Origin: Agarophyton chilense
Lineage: Eukaryota > Rhodophyta > Florideophyceae > Gracilariales > Gracilariaceae
Length of the DNA stretch: 64,000 nt
Direction of reading: 5' to 3'
Assembly (NCBI GenBank): GCA_030374765.1
Contig: JARGXX010000036.1
Location: 124,001 to 188,000 of the forward strand
Part shown: one piece after another, positions 11,660-21,079 of the stretch
How the letters are laid out: every line of letters starts with the position of its first letter
Numbering within the stretch: position 1 is the stretch's first letter
The notes under the pieces: generated by a model
The model's database searches: none
The model's input: the letters and a program-made list of their open reading frames with translations, nothing else
What the model was told of the DNA's origin: nothing
Program-made: the position numbers and the translations under genes

Positions 11660-12892
11660 ATGTGTCAAGGACCGTCTTTCGTTTCTACGTCGATTAGTCA
11701 TCCCCGCTTTGTCCGCACAGACTCTGCCTCAATCAGGAAATTCCTCTGCGCGTACGATCAGTACTGCAAGAAAATCACAGAGCGAGCTTTAAAACTCGCA
11801 GCGGTTGACTCAACAACTACAGAACTCATCCGTCCCGTCAATTTGACACACTGAGTTGATCCCGAATAAATAGAATCTATTGTCGATTTGATTATAATTC
11901 CCGACCTTACAGACTCCAGTATGCTTACGGACGCCATGCTGCGCGAGTTATTGGAAGCAAGAGCGCAGAAAAAGAAGAACACCATTTCTCTGGCCGCTCT
12001 AAACGCTATTGTCGACAAGGAACTCCGAATGCCCATGACAGCCACATCTGCTCCCATGCAAATGGAAAAACTCTTCACCTCCTACCTTTCACTACTTCGA
12101 CGACATGGCTTGAAATGGGTGAGCTTTACACGACCAAAGACTGCAATTGGACATATAATTGTGGCCGTTAAGACGAAATCACTGCGCACAAAGCTGGAAT
12201 CTAACATTGATTTTTCGCACTTGGAGCTAAAGAAAGACTTCAGCGCGTTCTTTAAACACGCCATGCAAGTGTCTCGTTCCTTCGAGGACCTCGATAACGG
12301 CCCTACACTTCGTCCCCCTTCGTTGCGCATTCGGAAGGCAGATGAGAAAAGCCACTCGACGCAGGGACAGAGAGACAACACCGTAGCCGGAAGCTCAAGC
12401 GAAGAACCTCGAAAAGAAAGGTCCCGCAGACCCGATCCACCGTGCCCACACCCACCTTGCAAGGCTAAGAACAATCGTCAATGGGTTGACGATTGCGAGT
12501 ACTCCACGAAAGAAGAGAAGCGTGAAATGAAGGCCGCATTTTCGGCACGAAAAGCTGCAGACGGCCCATCCAAGTCAAATAGTAGTCAGAAGAACAAATC
12601 GGGAGCACGAGACGGCATCTCAAACAACAAAGGTACTGAAAATCGATTACGCCCTTCGTCGACCCTGAAGAACCCTCCCTCATGCCTCATCACCGTTTCG
12701 GATGGTATGAAATCACTTAACGGCACAGGAAAGTGCGACGACGGCAGTGACGACAGCATCGTGTCTCCAAATCTCGCCGAGAAGGCGGCGCTCAAAGGAA
12801 TCAGAAGATTATCAACCATTAAGACTACGTACCTGTCTGTAGCTCTGAAATCCAGAACCGAACCGCAGAGTTTTGCATTCTCACGAACGTGA
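11660..12892 (+). CDS. Ty3-C gag region
   Basis: Two consecutive open stretches (11660-11854 and 11888-12892, the latter 334 codons) encode a Gag-like protein. It has a helical capsid-type N-terminal part, a basic, Ser/Lys-rich middle, and a Cys/His cluster CPHPPCKAKNNRQWVDDC near residue 190 of the longer frame. That cluster resembles the zinc-knuckle-like motif of some protist Ty3 Gags. Nothing suggests a host role. Confidence 0.6.
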
Positions 12893-12955
12893 ACTGCGCC
12901 TCGTACAGTCCTACACCTCTCATCCAGCAGTCTGGCTCTACAGAACATCACTTAT

Positions 12956-13351
12956 TTGGTCGCAGACAATGACCTCGCTTGCGAAGGATTGCTCATTGGT
13001 CGCCCGGTACTGCGCCACCTCAGAGTCGACACCGAGACGCTATTCAACAACAACCGGTTTGCACTCAACGGTGCAGACTGCTTGGAAGTTGGATATCATA
13101 CTGTCGAATCCGATGAGGGCTACATCAGCCGCCTGATGGTGGCAAGGCTACACAAGGATTCGCATGCCCGGATGCGATTCAGCGCATTCAACCACCACCA
13201 AACCGCCCGCGAGCCAATTTCCACGCCGCACGCCAAGACCAGGATCCCTTTCCTGACCTTTTGCTACTCGATCCCATTGAGGAGGATCAGCATAGTGAAA
13301 TTGATGCCGCAGTTACCGGAATGCTGGACACAGCGCTACAGATCAACATGA
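12956..13351 (+). pseudogene. Ty3-C protease-like region
   Basis: It lies between gag and RT. The segment DLACEGLLIGRPVLRHL resembles the C-terminal strand of retropepsins (xxxxILGxDxLxxx). The active-site motif was not recognised, so the assignment is mostly positional. Confidence 0.4.
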
Positions 13352-13448
13352 GCGCCATCCATGTCACCCAGCTTCGCAGCATTCTGGCGGGGAACATCAA
13401 CGTCTTTCGCGTATCTCTCTCGGCCGGCCCAACGGCAAAAAAAGGCCT

Positions 13449-13928
13449 TTGAAGATCGAGCTAGTCCCTGATGCCAAGCCAGTGCGCGTGAGACTGCGCA
13501 ATTACTCCCAAGACCAACGACTGTTCCTACAGCGCTTCGTGGACGATCTCGTCAGAACCGGCATGGCTTACGCCAACCCAATGTCTGCATGGGCCAGTGC
13601 GCCCTTGATAGTTCCAAAGCCTGGCCCAGCTCAGTTCAGATTCACCGTGGACCTGCACCCTGTTAACAAATACACTGTTAGGCACCAATTTCCGATGCCT
13701 AACATTGAGCAAGAACTTCTGAAGCTAGGGGGATCGAAAGTTTTTGCCACCTTTGACCTTTCCCACGAGTTTTGCCAGTTCCTTCTTCACGAACATTCTC
13801 AGGCACTACAGTCCTTCGTCACATCTGACGGTATCTTCTCACCCACGCAAGTACTGCATGGCACCACCAACGCCACAACACACCTTCAATCAGTCCTCGC
13901 TGAGATATTTCCGAAGGAGTTACGCTAA
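13449..13928 (+). CDS. Ty3-C reverse transcriptase, fingers/palm part
   Basis: This 159-codon segment corresponds to the N-terminal half of a Ty3 RT. WASAPLIVPKPG and FRFTVDLHPVNKYT match the S-P-x-V-x-V-x-KK-D-G and R-x-C-V-D-Y-R-x-L-N blocks. FATFDLSHEF matches the F-S-x-L-D-L block with the first catalytic Asp. The HGTTNATTHLQ stretch matches the M-P-F-G-L-x-N-A-P-x-T-F-Q region in divergent form. It belongs to the Ty3-C fossil. Confidence 0.65.
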   Translation: MKIELVPDAKPVRVRLRNYSQDQRLFLQRFVDDLVRTGMAYANPMSAWASAPLIVPKPGPAQFRFTVDLHPVNKYTVRHQFPMPNIEQELLKLGGSKVFATFDLSHEFCQFLLHEHSQALQSFVTSDGIFSPTQVLHGTTNATTHLQSVLAEIFPKELR

Positions 13929-14012
13929 TCTCTCTTATATTGGCTCGACGATATTCTCCTGCATCACAAGACCATCGAAGGACTGCTACAAGGCATCAGA
14001 CAGCTCGTCTAC

Positions 14013-15350
14013 GTGTGGAAAGAGCACTCCATTAGACTCCATCCGAAGAAATGCATCCTCTTCTCGAATTCCATCTTATGGTGTGGAAGAATCATATCTG
14101 CATCTGGCGTGCGGTATGAACCGCGCCAACTCGAAGAATTGTTGCGGATGGAGTTACCAACCAGTGGCGCACAATTGCAGCAGTTTCTTTGTGCATTGCA
14201 GTGGGTAAAGATGAGCATACCGAATTTTTCTCACCTCATCCTTCCCCTGCACACATTCTTGGAGAAAGTCTACACGAAAGCTGAGAAGCGCACCAAAACC
14301 TCTGTGGCAAAAGTCGACCCCGCATCTCTTGACTGGTCAGAACAGGAAGCGAAAGCATTTCGTGCCTGCAAAGACTCCCTTGCCCACAGCATCACACTGT
14401 CACACAGAGACGAAAACCAGCGAATCATTGTCTACACAGATGCCTCCGACAACATCTGGTCTGGAATGCTGACGCAAGTGCCCCCGTCTGATCTCCACTA
14501 TCCCCATGCGCCGCAGCGCCACAGTCCCTTGGCATGCTGTTCAGGTCTGTTCAATGCTATGCAACTAGGCTGTTCAGTGCTAGAGAAAGAAGCTTTTGGA
14601 ATACTGGCTACGCTGGAGCGGATGCATTGGCTCGTAGCCACTTCAGCCGTTTTTGATATCTACACAGACCACAACAACCTCATCTTCCTTTTCGACCCGT
14701 TGTCTATCATCCCAGATCTCAACCTACCATCGGCCAGAAAGGTGTTACGATGGGCAGTCAAATTAAGCACTTACAGCTACACGTGCTTCCATATCAAAGG
14801 CACCGAGAATGTATGGGCCGACATGCTCACATGCTGGGCAGCACCACCACCCACTGTCAGACGCCTCGTGAAAATCCCTGCTCTCCCTTCCCGCTCAACC
14901 AAAGGCTTTTCCTGGCCAAAGCTTGACGAAATCTTTGCCGCACAATCGTCTAACATTTTCGTGCGTCCGCAAGGCTTACAGAAGAAAAATGGACTTTGGA
15001 AATTTAAGGATAGCGCCGTTTGGATCCCTGACAACGCCGAAGAACTGCAGCTACGCTTGTGTATCATTGCACACACTGGTCCTTCGGGCCACCGATTCCG
15101 AATTCCAACTTTGAACACTCTCCGCAAACATTTTTTTTGGACGACCCAGAAGGATTACATCCCAACTTACGTCCGAGCTCGCATTCACTGCATCTCTACT
15201 ACAGGGGGTGAAGAAGTTCTTCGCCCCTTGGGACCTGCAGTTCATGGAACCGGGCCAAATGACCTTCTGCAGTTCGACTATCTGGAAATTGGACCAAGCC
15301 GAAGCGGAGAAAAATACGTTCTCATGCTGCGCGACGATCACTGGGATTAA
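14013..15350 (+). CDS. Ty3-C RT connection, RNase H and integrase zinc/core start
   Basis: A 445-codon open frame begins in the RT thumb (HPKKCILFSNSILWCGRII, the family's KCxF...V.YLGH.I block). It carries an RNase H with VYTDASDNIWSG and IYTDHNNLIF, the catalytic-site context of Ty3 RNase H. It ends in an integrase zinc-binding segment and the start of the catalytic core (DLLQFDYLEIGP, an Asp context). The divergence from Ty3-A and Ty3-B pol is high, so this is a separate family. Confidence 0.7.
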   Translation: MWKEHSIRLHPKKCILFSNSILWCGRIISASGVRYEPRQLEELLRMELPTSGAQLQQFLCALQWVKMSIPNFSHLILPLHTFLEKVYTKAEKRTKTSVAKVDPASLDWSEQEAKAFRACKDSLAHSITLSHRDENQRIIVYTDASDNIWSGMLTQVPPSDLHYPHAPQRHSPLACCSGLFNAMQLGCSVLEKEAFGILATLERMHWLVATSAVFDIYTDHNNLIFLFDPLSIIPDLNLPSARKVLRWAVKLSTYSYTCFHIKGTENVWADMLTCWAAPPPTVRRLVKIPALPSRSTKGFSWPKLDEIFAAQSSNIFVRPQGLQKKNGLWKFKDSAVWIPDNAEELQLRLCIIAHTGPSGHRFRIPTLNTLRKHFFWTTQKDYIPTYVRARIHCISTTGGEEVLRPLGPAVHGTGPNDLLQFDYLEIGPSRSGEKYVLMLRDDHWD

Positions 15351-15443
15351 AAGTGGCTCTTTTCATTTTCCAACACAGCAGCTGAGAATGCTGCTCTGGC
15401 TATTTTCGACTGGTGCGCTGCATTCGCTGTACCAAACGGTCTC

Positions 15444-16232
15444 ATGTCCGAAGGGCCAACGCATTTCCGAAACGAAACCATTCGCCTCCTCTGCAAATCC
15501 CTACGTGTACCGCATCACTTCACTGTCCCATACGCTCCATGGAGCAACGGGGCAGTCGAGCGATTGGGGAAAGAAGTTCTACGCACGTTTCGTGCTTTAA
15601 CATCGGAAATGCAGATGGACTTCAAGGAATGGACGGATCTGCTCCCTATTATACAAAGCATTCTGAAAAACTCTTATTCGCCGCATACGATGAACTTCGC
15701 CTCTTTCACAGCCTTTCTGGGCATGAAACCAACTCCACCAGTTTCCTCGTTTCTACGAACATCTACTCAGAAGGCAATGACAGTCGCAGACGTCATTCGT
15801 GAGCGCTGTGTCAACATTGAAAATCTGCAGAAGGCCTGCTGTGCTCTCCATCCGTTAGTGACTTCTGAGCTACAGAAGAACAGGCAAGCATCTCGTGAGA
15901 AAGCGTCAAAGGGAACGCTTCCGAACTTTACAGAAGGAGCTTTTGTTTTAGTAGCTCGTGAAGAATTCCATGCCGGTGAGAAGCTGGCATTGCGTTGGCG
16001 CGGACCACGTCGCATCCTCAAAACAATATCGGATTACGTGTATCAGGTCGAGGACCTTCGCAACGGACTAACGGAAGATATTCATGCATGCAGGCTGAAG
16101 TACTACCATGACAGCTCTCTGGACACTGATGCAATCATGTCCCATGTAATTACCTCAGAGTCTGGTATGCCTGTGGCTCGTCTGATGAAGCTGGTCAAAA
16201 CGGATGATGGAGTCAAGGTTCAGGTTCGTTGA
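15444..16232 (+). CDS. Ty3-C integrase C-terminal half and chromodomain-like tail
   Basis: The frame includes PYAPWSNGAVERLGKEVLR, matching the integrase core block HPQxNGxxERxN with the conserved Glu. A C-terminal GPRRILKTISDYVYQVEDL segment follows, typical of the GPY/F module. The last residues (RLMKLVKTDDGVKVQVR) begin a chromodomain-like sequence that extends towards the 3' LTR. The tail suggests chromatin-targeted integration, as known for chromoviruses. Confidence 0.65.
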   Translation: MSEGPTHFRNETIRLLCKSLRVPHHFTVPYAPWSNGAVERLGKEVLRTFRALTSEMQMDFKEWTDLLPIIQSILKNSYSPHTMNFASFTAFLGMKPTPPVSSFLRTSTQKAMTVADVIRERCVNIENLQKACCALHPLVTSELQKNRQASREKASKGTLPNFTEGAFVLVAREEFHAGEKLALRWRGPRRILKTISDYVYQVEDLRNGLTEDIHACRLKYYHDSSLDTDAIMSHVITSESGMPVARLMKLVKTDDGVKVQVR

Positions 16233-16386
16233 AAAGGACTCAGTGCTACAGAAGACACTTTGGAACCGCTGGAACGAATCAACGAAGATGTGCCAGTCAT
16301 GCTCAAGCGCTTACTAAATCGCAAGAACACCCCGACTGAGTTAGCGTGTGCCGTTCATTTGCAACTCGCTCTCTGGAAGAGGGGAG

Positions 16387-16627
16387 TGTAGCCGTTTCCG
16401 GCTTTGCCTGGCTGGACGGAACCCAAGGAGAACACAGGGTTCCGTCAGCAGGCATACGCGTAGGTAGTACCTGCGTAGGTTGCAGGCGTAGATAGCCTTC
16501 TAGACTAGTTGTTTCTCTCGTACGAGAGACACAAAAGGGGTATTTAAGCACCCATACGATCCCTTCACAGTAAAGAGGAGGCATCGAACCAGATCATAAA
16601 ACAACCCAACCAGCGTAGTTCGCCACA
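16387..16627 (+). repeat. Ty3-C 3' LTR
   Basis: A 241-bp copy of 11305-11541 that differs by about a dozen bases and one 4-base indel. It is followed directly by the CGGCG duplication at 16628-16632. Confidence 0.85.
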
Positions 16628-16918
16628 CGGCGTCAGAAAGAAGAACAATACTATTTTCTAGAACGTTTGCGATATATACATCCAGTCTTTAAATCGTGGT
16701 ATAGGCCTCTACATATTTCATTTATTACATCACACCTTTATACCTTTGCCTCTGCCTGGAACATACTTGTTGGTCATTTTATCATTCGCACTCCCTACCG
16801 ATTACACTCATTCTTTCTGTTGTCTTCCATTGACTTCTTTTCTTTGCCCTATCCTGGGCTGGTACTCTCGAGAGCATATCTACTACTTGTGTCCCCAAAT
16901 TAAATTGAACAGATATGA

Positions 16919-17335
16919 TGTTTACACATATCTCCAAGAAAGGCAGCTTCAGTCCGTGAGCAACCGAAAATATTTGGAAATCGAGATTGTCATACCTCGC
17001 GTCAAAAGGGCAGTTCAGTACTTGGCCAACTGTACAATTTTTACCACTTCGGCCACAAATATCGCCCCCGCTCGCGATCGCTTCAACTTCACGAGCGCAT
17101 ATCTACACGCTTGTTACTGAAAAAGTCTGTGCTCATGAAATCGAAGCTTCAAAGTGGCGTTCTCGGCAGCATGTTCGAAGGAAAAGTTGAAAAATGCCCG
17201 GAGGTAGTTTCGGCAATGCAAACAGTCCAAAATGATGTCACAAGGGACCTCTTGTTGAGCCATTACAGAGCTACAATTGAATCTCTTTGGAATGAACTTC
17301 ATGAGCATGCCGAGATCAAGTACCGAGCATGACAT
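16919..17335 (+). other. Unrecognised open frame, about 138 codons
   Basis: An open stretch runs from a TGA near 16918 to a TGA at 17333-17335 without an early ATG; the first ATG is near 17136. Its C-terminal 65 residues are helical and charged (LWNELHEHAEIKYRA at the end). It could be an exon of a decayed host gene or an old transposon piece. A further 119-codon open stretch at 17397-17756 is equally unplaced. No family is recognised. Confidence 0.25.
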
Positions 17336-18124
17336 AGCTGAGTTTCTCTAGATATTCGAAACAGACTAGTGCGTTCATCTGATCAACACATCTAAGATGC
17401 AAAGTATCTATCGTATTGACACAGTCTTTCACATTTATGCCTGTGTGCAGCTGCTGGCCAAAATTGTGAGCGATTATAGGCCGAATTCACTGCAACGGAG
17501 CGAAAGATACAACGGCGCGTCTAGAACTCGGCCACGTTACAGACAAGGCTTCAGAAAAGGCTATCATATTCAATTTAACCAGGGAGGGATTGAGGCATGC
17601 TTTTGCTATCCAATGGAATTAGAACGCTTGAACATCTCTATGGGAAGGATGCTTCTCAAGGAATTTGCTATTAAGCCATACGAACAAATACGACTCCTGG
17701 AACTGGTGGTAACGAGGTCTAACTGTATACGAAAAGCAGTTCTCCTTATGCATTAAAAGTAAACAGCCGAGTGTAATTCGTACCAACATAAATGATTTCG
17801 ACGAAATGGAAGCTGTTCATCGCTTCAAATCGTAAGACTTCCCAAGAGGAATAATTGCACAATGACAATATGGTCTGGTCCACTTAGCATCCTTGTCAAA
17901 TTCAGAAATCATACCGTTAAGGAATGCTTTTTAAAATGAAGGATTACCTCCTCCTCCTTCCACCACCTCTTTAACTTCCTCTTACGTCTCCATAGACCCA
18001 CTCATAGATTCTAATTTGTCCGAGCTGCAGTAAGACTGTAGGACACCGCTTTTATTAAAGGCATCAGCAAATAATTCTGCCGTGATACCGCAGAGCCAAA
18101 CCCAAATCGAATACAAGTCAGGCG

Positions 18125-18362
18125 TTACAGTTCTTGCAAGTGGGCTGAAGCGTTGCTCAGATTTCCGATATACTGCAGAGCAGAGCTCAAATAAAAACGG
18201 TGTGCTGCGATAACCTGGAAAAACGTTAAACGAAAGATCGATAGTTTTACGACCACTTAAACTTGAACCTACCTCATTATCCTCCGGAAATAGTGACGCA
18301 TGATAATTATTGAATCTTTTAAATATCCATTGCGCAATAGCCTTTCGTATAATGATAATTTC
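18125..18362 (-). other. Candidate two-exon fragment of a spliced gene
   Basis: On the minus strand a donor GTAGGT at 18272 and an acceptor preceded by GTTTAACGTTTTTCCAG (last base 18215) define a 58-base intron with a good pyrimidine tract and a TTTAAC branch-like site. Removing it fuses WIFKRFNNYHASLFPEDNE in frame to VIAAHRFYLSSALQYIGN and ends at TAA (18127-18125). Read through without splicing, the frame stays open for 127 codons but with less protein-like composition. The upstream exon is not resolved; a weaker GTAAGG...AAAG pair lies at 18342-18393. No family is recognised. Confidence 0.3.
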
Positions 18363-18603
18363 CAAAGTAGAGCAGCAAAAGCGTCGCCCTTACGCATATT
18401 TATGCAGTACCCAACACATCCAAAACCACTTCACCCACCATTGCGAAGTCGCATGACCAACGTGATATCCAGGCACCCGCATGAGACCGATTGTACATTT
18501 GGGCAATGAGTGCCAACAGACGCCATCTTGAACGGCATTTACTCGATTAATAGTACCGCTCCGTCCCCAAAACATACTTTGACCACACGAGTAGCTTATA
18601 ATC

Positions 18604-19350
18604 TGTAGTATCCGCTCTAACGGAGAAAGCAGACACCTGCGACAGCGTTCGGACTGCCGATGGGTCGCTTGCAGCCAAGGAAAAGGGGTGGTAGAGCTAC
18701 AACACCAGCGAGCTGGAAGTGGGATGTAAGGCCACTACTCGTCAGAGAGGGTGAACAGTGCAACTGTAAAACGTTGATGAAACGTAAGTACGACACGAGT
18801 CCTGAAGTGGTTGGGGGCTGACTATCTATTATAGCTCGTCCCAATCTCCAGTTAAGGAATCCTGAGCGTCCGGATCTCTGGTTAAGTAATCCTAAGCGAA
18901 GAACAGAATAGTCATGATGCTCATGTTGTCTCCTTTACTTGGAGTCGGTGCTCACCTCTGTTACACTATATACTGTGTACCAGGGTGAGTGCCCAAATAA
19001 ATATATAAATAATACCCAGTAGTCAGCCACTTAGCCAGACCACTGTATGGGTATGGTCCCTAACGGACGTCTAGCTACATAAGGTAGTGAAGCCCTCCAC
19101 GTGGATCGCCACTACATGCGCCGTTGCCAATATGGCATTCCTCTAGGAAGGGTGGCAACAATGCGCGCGCCGTGGTAAGCCACGCGACCCATGATGCCAC
19201 GTGTTCCACTAAGACATTCTGCCTCTAGGCATCCTATGCGGGATGCCGTTTCATATTAAAATGCTAATGATAACACTCATTTATGAGTTCCAACTGCGAC
19301 TTCGCAAAAAACCAACCTATCAGATTCCCCGGCATAGTAGAATACTACAT
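18604..19350 (-). repeat. Inverted copy of a Ty3-B 3'-region block
   Basis: This block is the reverse complement of 54073-54739, the segment beside and within the antisense-ORF region of Ty3-B. Shared landmarks include the end ...GGATACTACA, a GGAGTCGGTGCTCACCTCTG-type core and a segment matching the antisense frame (ACTTCGC..AAAACCA). The copy here is about 80 bases longer, partly through a local duplication of CCAGTTAAGGAATCCT/TGGTTAAGTAATCCT around 18845-18895. No target duplication was found at its edges, so it is probably a fragment of another Ty3-B relative. Confidence 0.6.
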
Positions 19351-19781
19351 AATCGTCATGATACAAAGATTAAAAGTAGTTATAGTACCGGGAGGTAGTT
19401 TCGAAAAGCGTGAAAGTAAGCTTTGAATGACAAAAAGAGGTATATGATTCTGTGTCCCTCCTACTAGCAAGGAAGCCGAGGAATGAGACAAAAACCCAAA
19501 CAGGTATTTGGGAGAGCCTTCGCGGAATCAGGCACGCACCCCCTAAACCGCACCTGAAAGAGATTTTAAAGCATGAGAGGAAGAGAGAGAATGGGTAGAG
19601 GCCAAGACTGACCATTTCTGTCTTCGGCGATGTAGCGGTAAGCACATGTGATTTGCCCTGAACAGCTGCATTCTGAATTTTCAGAATGGATCTTACAGGG
19701 CAAAAAACAAACATTTTCCAAATCTGATCGGGTTTTTACCACCATTCACGGACTGACTTAGCTAAAGCCCGCTCGTTGTGA
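19351..19781. other. Short unassigned spacer before the piggyBac-like element
   Basis: A minus-strand open segment (19370-19714) shows no domain. Nothing else is recognised up to the TTAA at 19782. Confidence 0.3.
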
Positions 19782-19785
19782 TTAA

Positions 19786-19820
19786 CCCTTTCACTACCAA
19801 AAATTGGTATCTCATTTTTT
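19786..19820 (+). repeat. piggyBac-like left terminal inverted repeat
   Basis: It begins CCCTTTCACTACC directly after TTAA and pairs with 23327-23361. The repeat is imperfect: 15 of the first 16 bases match, with gapped similarity continuing to TATCTCA. Confidence 0.8.
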
Positions 19821-20214
19821 TTAAATACATATACATACATATACATATACATATATATATATATATATATATTCCAAGAGCGCCAGCCAAAACAATGGAT
19901 TCAATCTCAGATATTTCTATTCCTGAAAAAAGTGCATGCAGTGTTGTCATGTGTTTCATGTGCAAGTGAGGTGTACGGCTGTTCGTGCCGTTGGTGTCCA
20001 TTGAACGCTCAGTGGTACATCAATGGGTCCATCTTAACGATAGCATAACCTGAATACCAACAGTACGGTCATGTTGAAGCTTGCTAATATCTCCTGGTGT
20101 CGGCTCTTGACGACGTTTGCATACTTTTGATCGTTTCTTTTACGTTGACATTGAAGTACCTTAACACTTCAATTTGAATATCGTATCATTGCTCTTGATT
20201 CCACCTTCACAATA

Positions 20215-20975
20215 ATGGTCACGGACACACCTGGGCTTAAACGCAAAGTTGAAAATGACGACTGCAAGGGCGAAAAAGACTACACATCAGAGTTCAACAA
20301 CAGCTATTGCAAGAACGATGGCTTTCCTGTGTGCGCCCTTGAAAACAACACCGCCGCTAGCGTGAAGGAGGGAAAAAACGCACTGTAGACCACAATGGCA
20401 CAAAATGTGACTATGAAAGCTCCAGTGCTGCACATTTACAGGAAGCGAAGGAATCAGGCTTTCTCGCCAAAACAGAGCATGTAGGTTGCGTTATGGGTTC
20501 AAATTCCTACGACAGACTTCAAACCAACCATTCAGCGGGACCAACAGAGCAACCGAAAGGCTGCATTAGTGATCACATTACTAACGTTTGTTCGGATAGA
20601 AACGATGAACGTAACGGATTACAAAAACAGTTGTTCGAGGAAAACTACGAACATGAAGAGGAAATGTGCCTAAGTTTTAGCGGTGCGTCATGTTACTGGG
20701 AACAACATGGTTCTGTGACTATGGAGTACATCAGCAGTGAAGATCATTTAGCCTCACTTCCCAAACATGGCCATACTACTTTTCGAGAACAAGCGTACAG
20801 GGGGTACACCTTCCGTCGATATGGAATCCTAGATAAGAAGAAAAGGGTGCGACTTCTACACTGTGTCGTTGCTGCCATTCGAGCTAGATTTCCTGATTTA
20901 AATGACAGCTACATGGGCTTTAAAGAAGCGTATTTGTCCGGACTACATTCTAAAAGGCAGCCTTGCGTTTTTTAG
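20215..20975 (+). CDS. Second ORF of the piggyBac-like element, P2X7-ballast-like C-terminus
   Basis: An ATG at 20215 opens a 57-codon frame ending at 20388. The -1 frame overlaps it and continues through 20975, with an internal ATG at 20493. At the junction sits A-AAA-AAC (20373-20379) with AAA and AAC as zero-frame codons. Together they would read about 250 residues. The N-terminal two thirds are polar and acidic. The last 55 residues carry FREQAYRGYTFRRYG, RVRLLHCVVAAIR, FPDLNDSY and GFKE, in the order and spacing of the P2X7 receptor intracellular (ballast) domain (pattern YRxF...R.IPxCVVxxIRxxFP...YxGFK). That domain also occurs in proteins without a channel part; the zinc-binding Cys of the full domain are not evident here. 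The gene is convergent with the transposase. It may be a captured host domain or an accessory transposition gene. Confidence 0.55.
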
Positions 20976-21079
20976 TGATGTTGCAGAAAATATTTCCCGG
21001 TGTCGACGACGCGAGTTACTTTCGGATATTGTGTTTTGAATTGCTTCTCCTATATTTGAACGGGCCCGACCATCTTCAT

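Larger units (their letters stand above)
11305..16627 (+). mobile_element. Ty3/gypsy element with chromodomain-like end (Ty3-C)
   Basis: LTRs at 11305-11541 (237 bp) and 16387-16627 (241 bp) both run TGTAGCCG...GCCACA and are about 95% identical by eye with one 4-base indel. A perfect 5-bp target duplication CGGCG flanks the element (11300-11304 and 16628-16632). The polypurine tract GGAAGAGGGGAG precedes the 3' LTR. Internal order is gag, protease-like segment, RT, RNase H, integrase and a chromodomain-like tail, as in chromovirus-type Ty3 elements. It looks nearly full length with a handful of breaks. LTR similarity makes it the youngest of the three Ty3 elements here. Confidence 0.85.
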
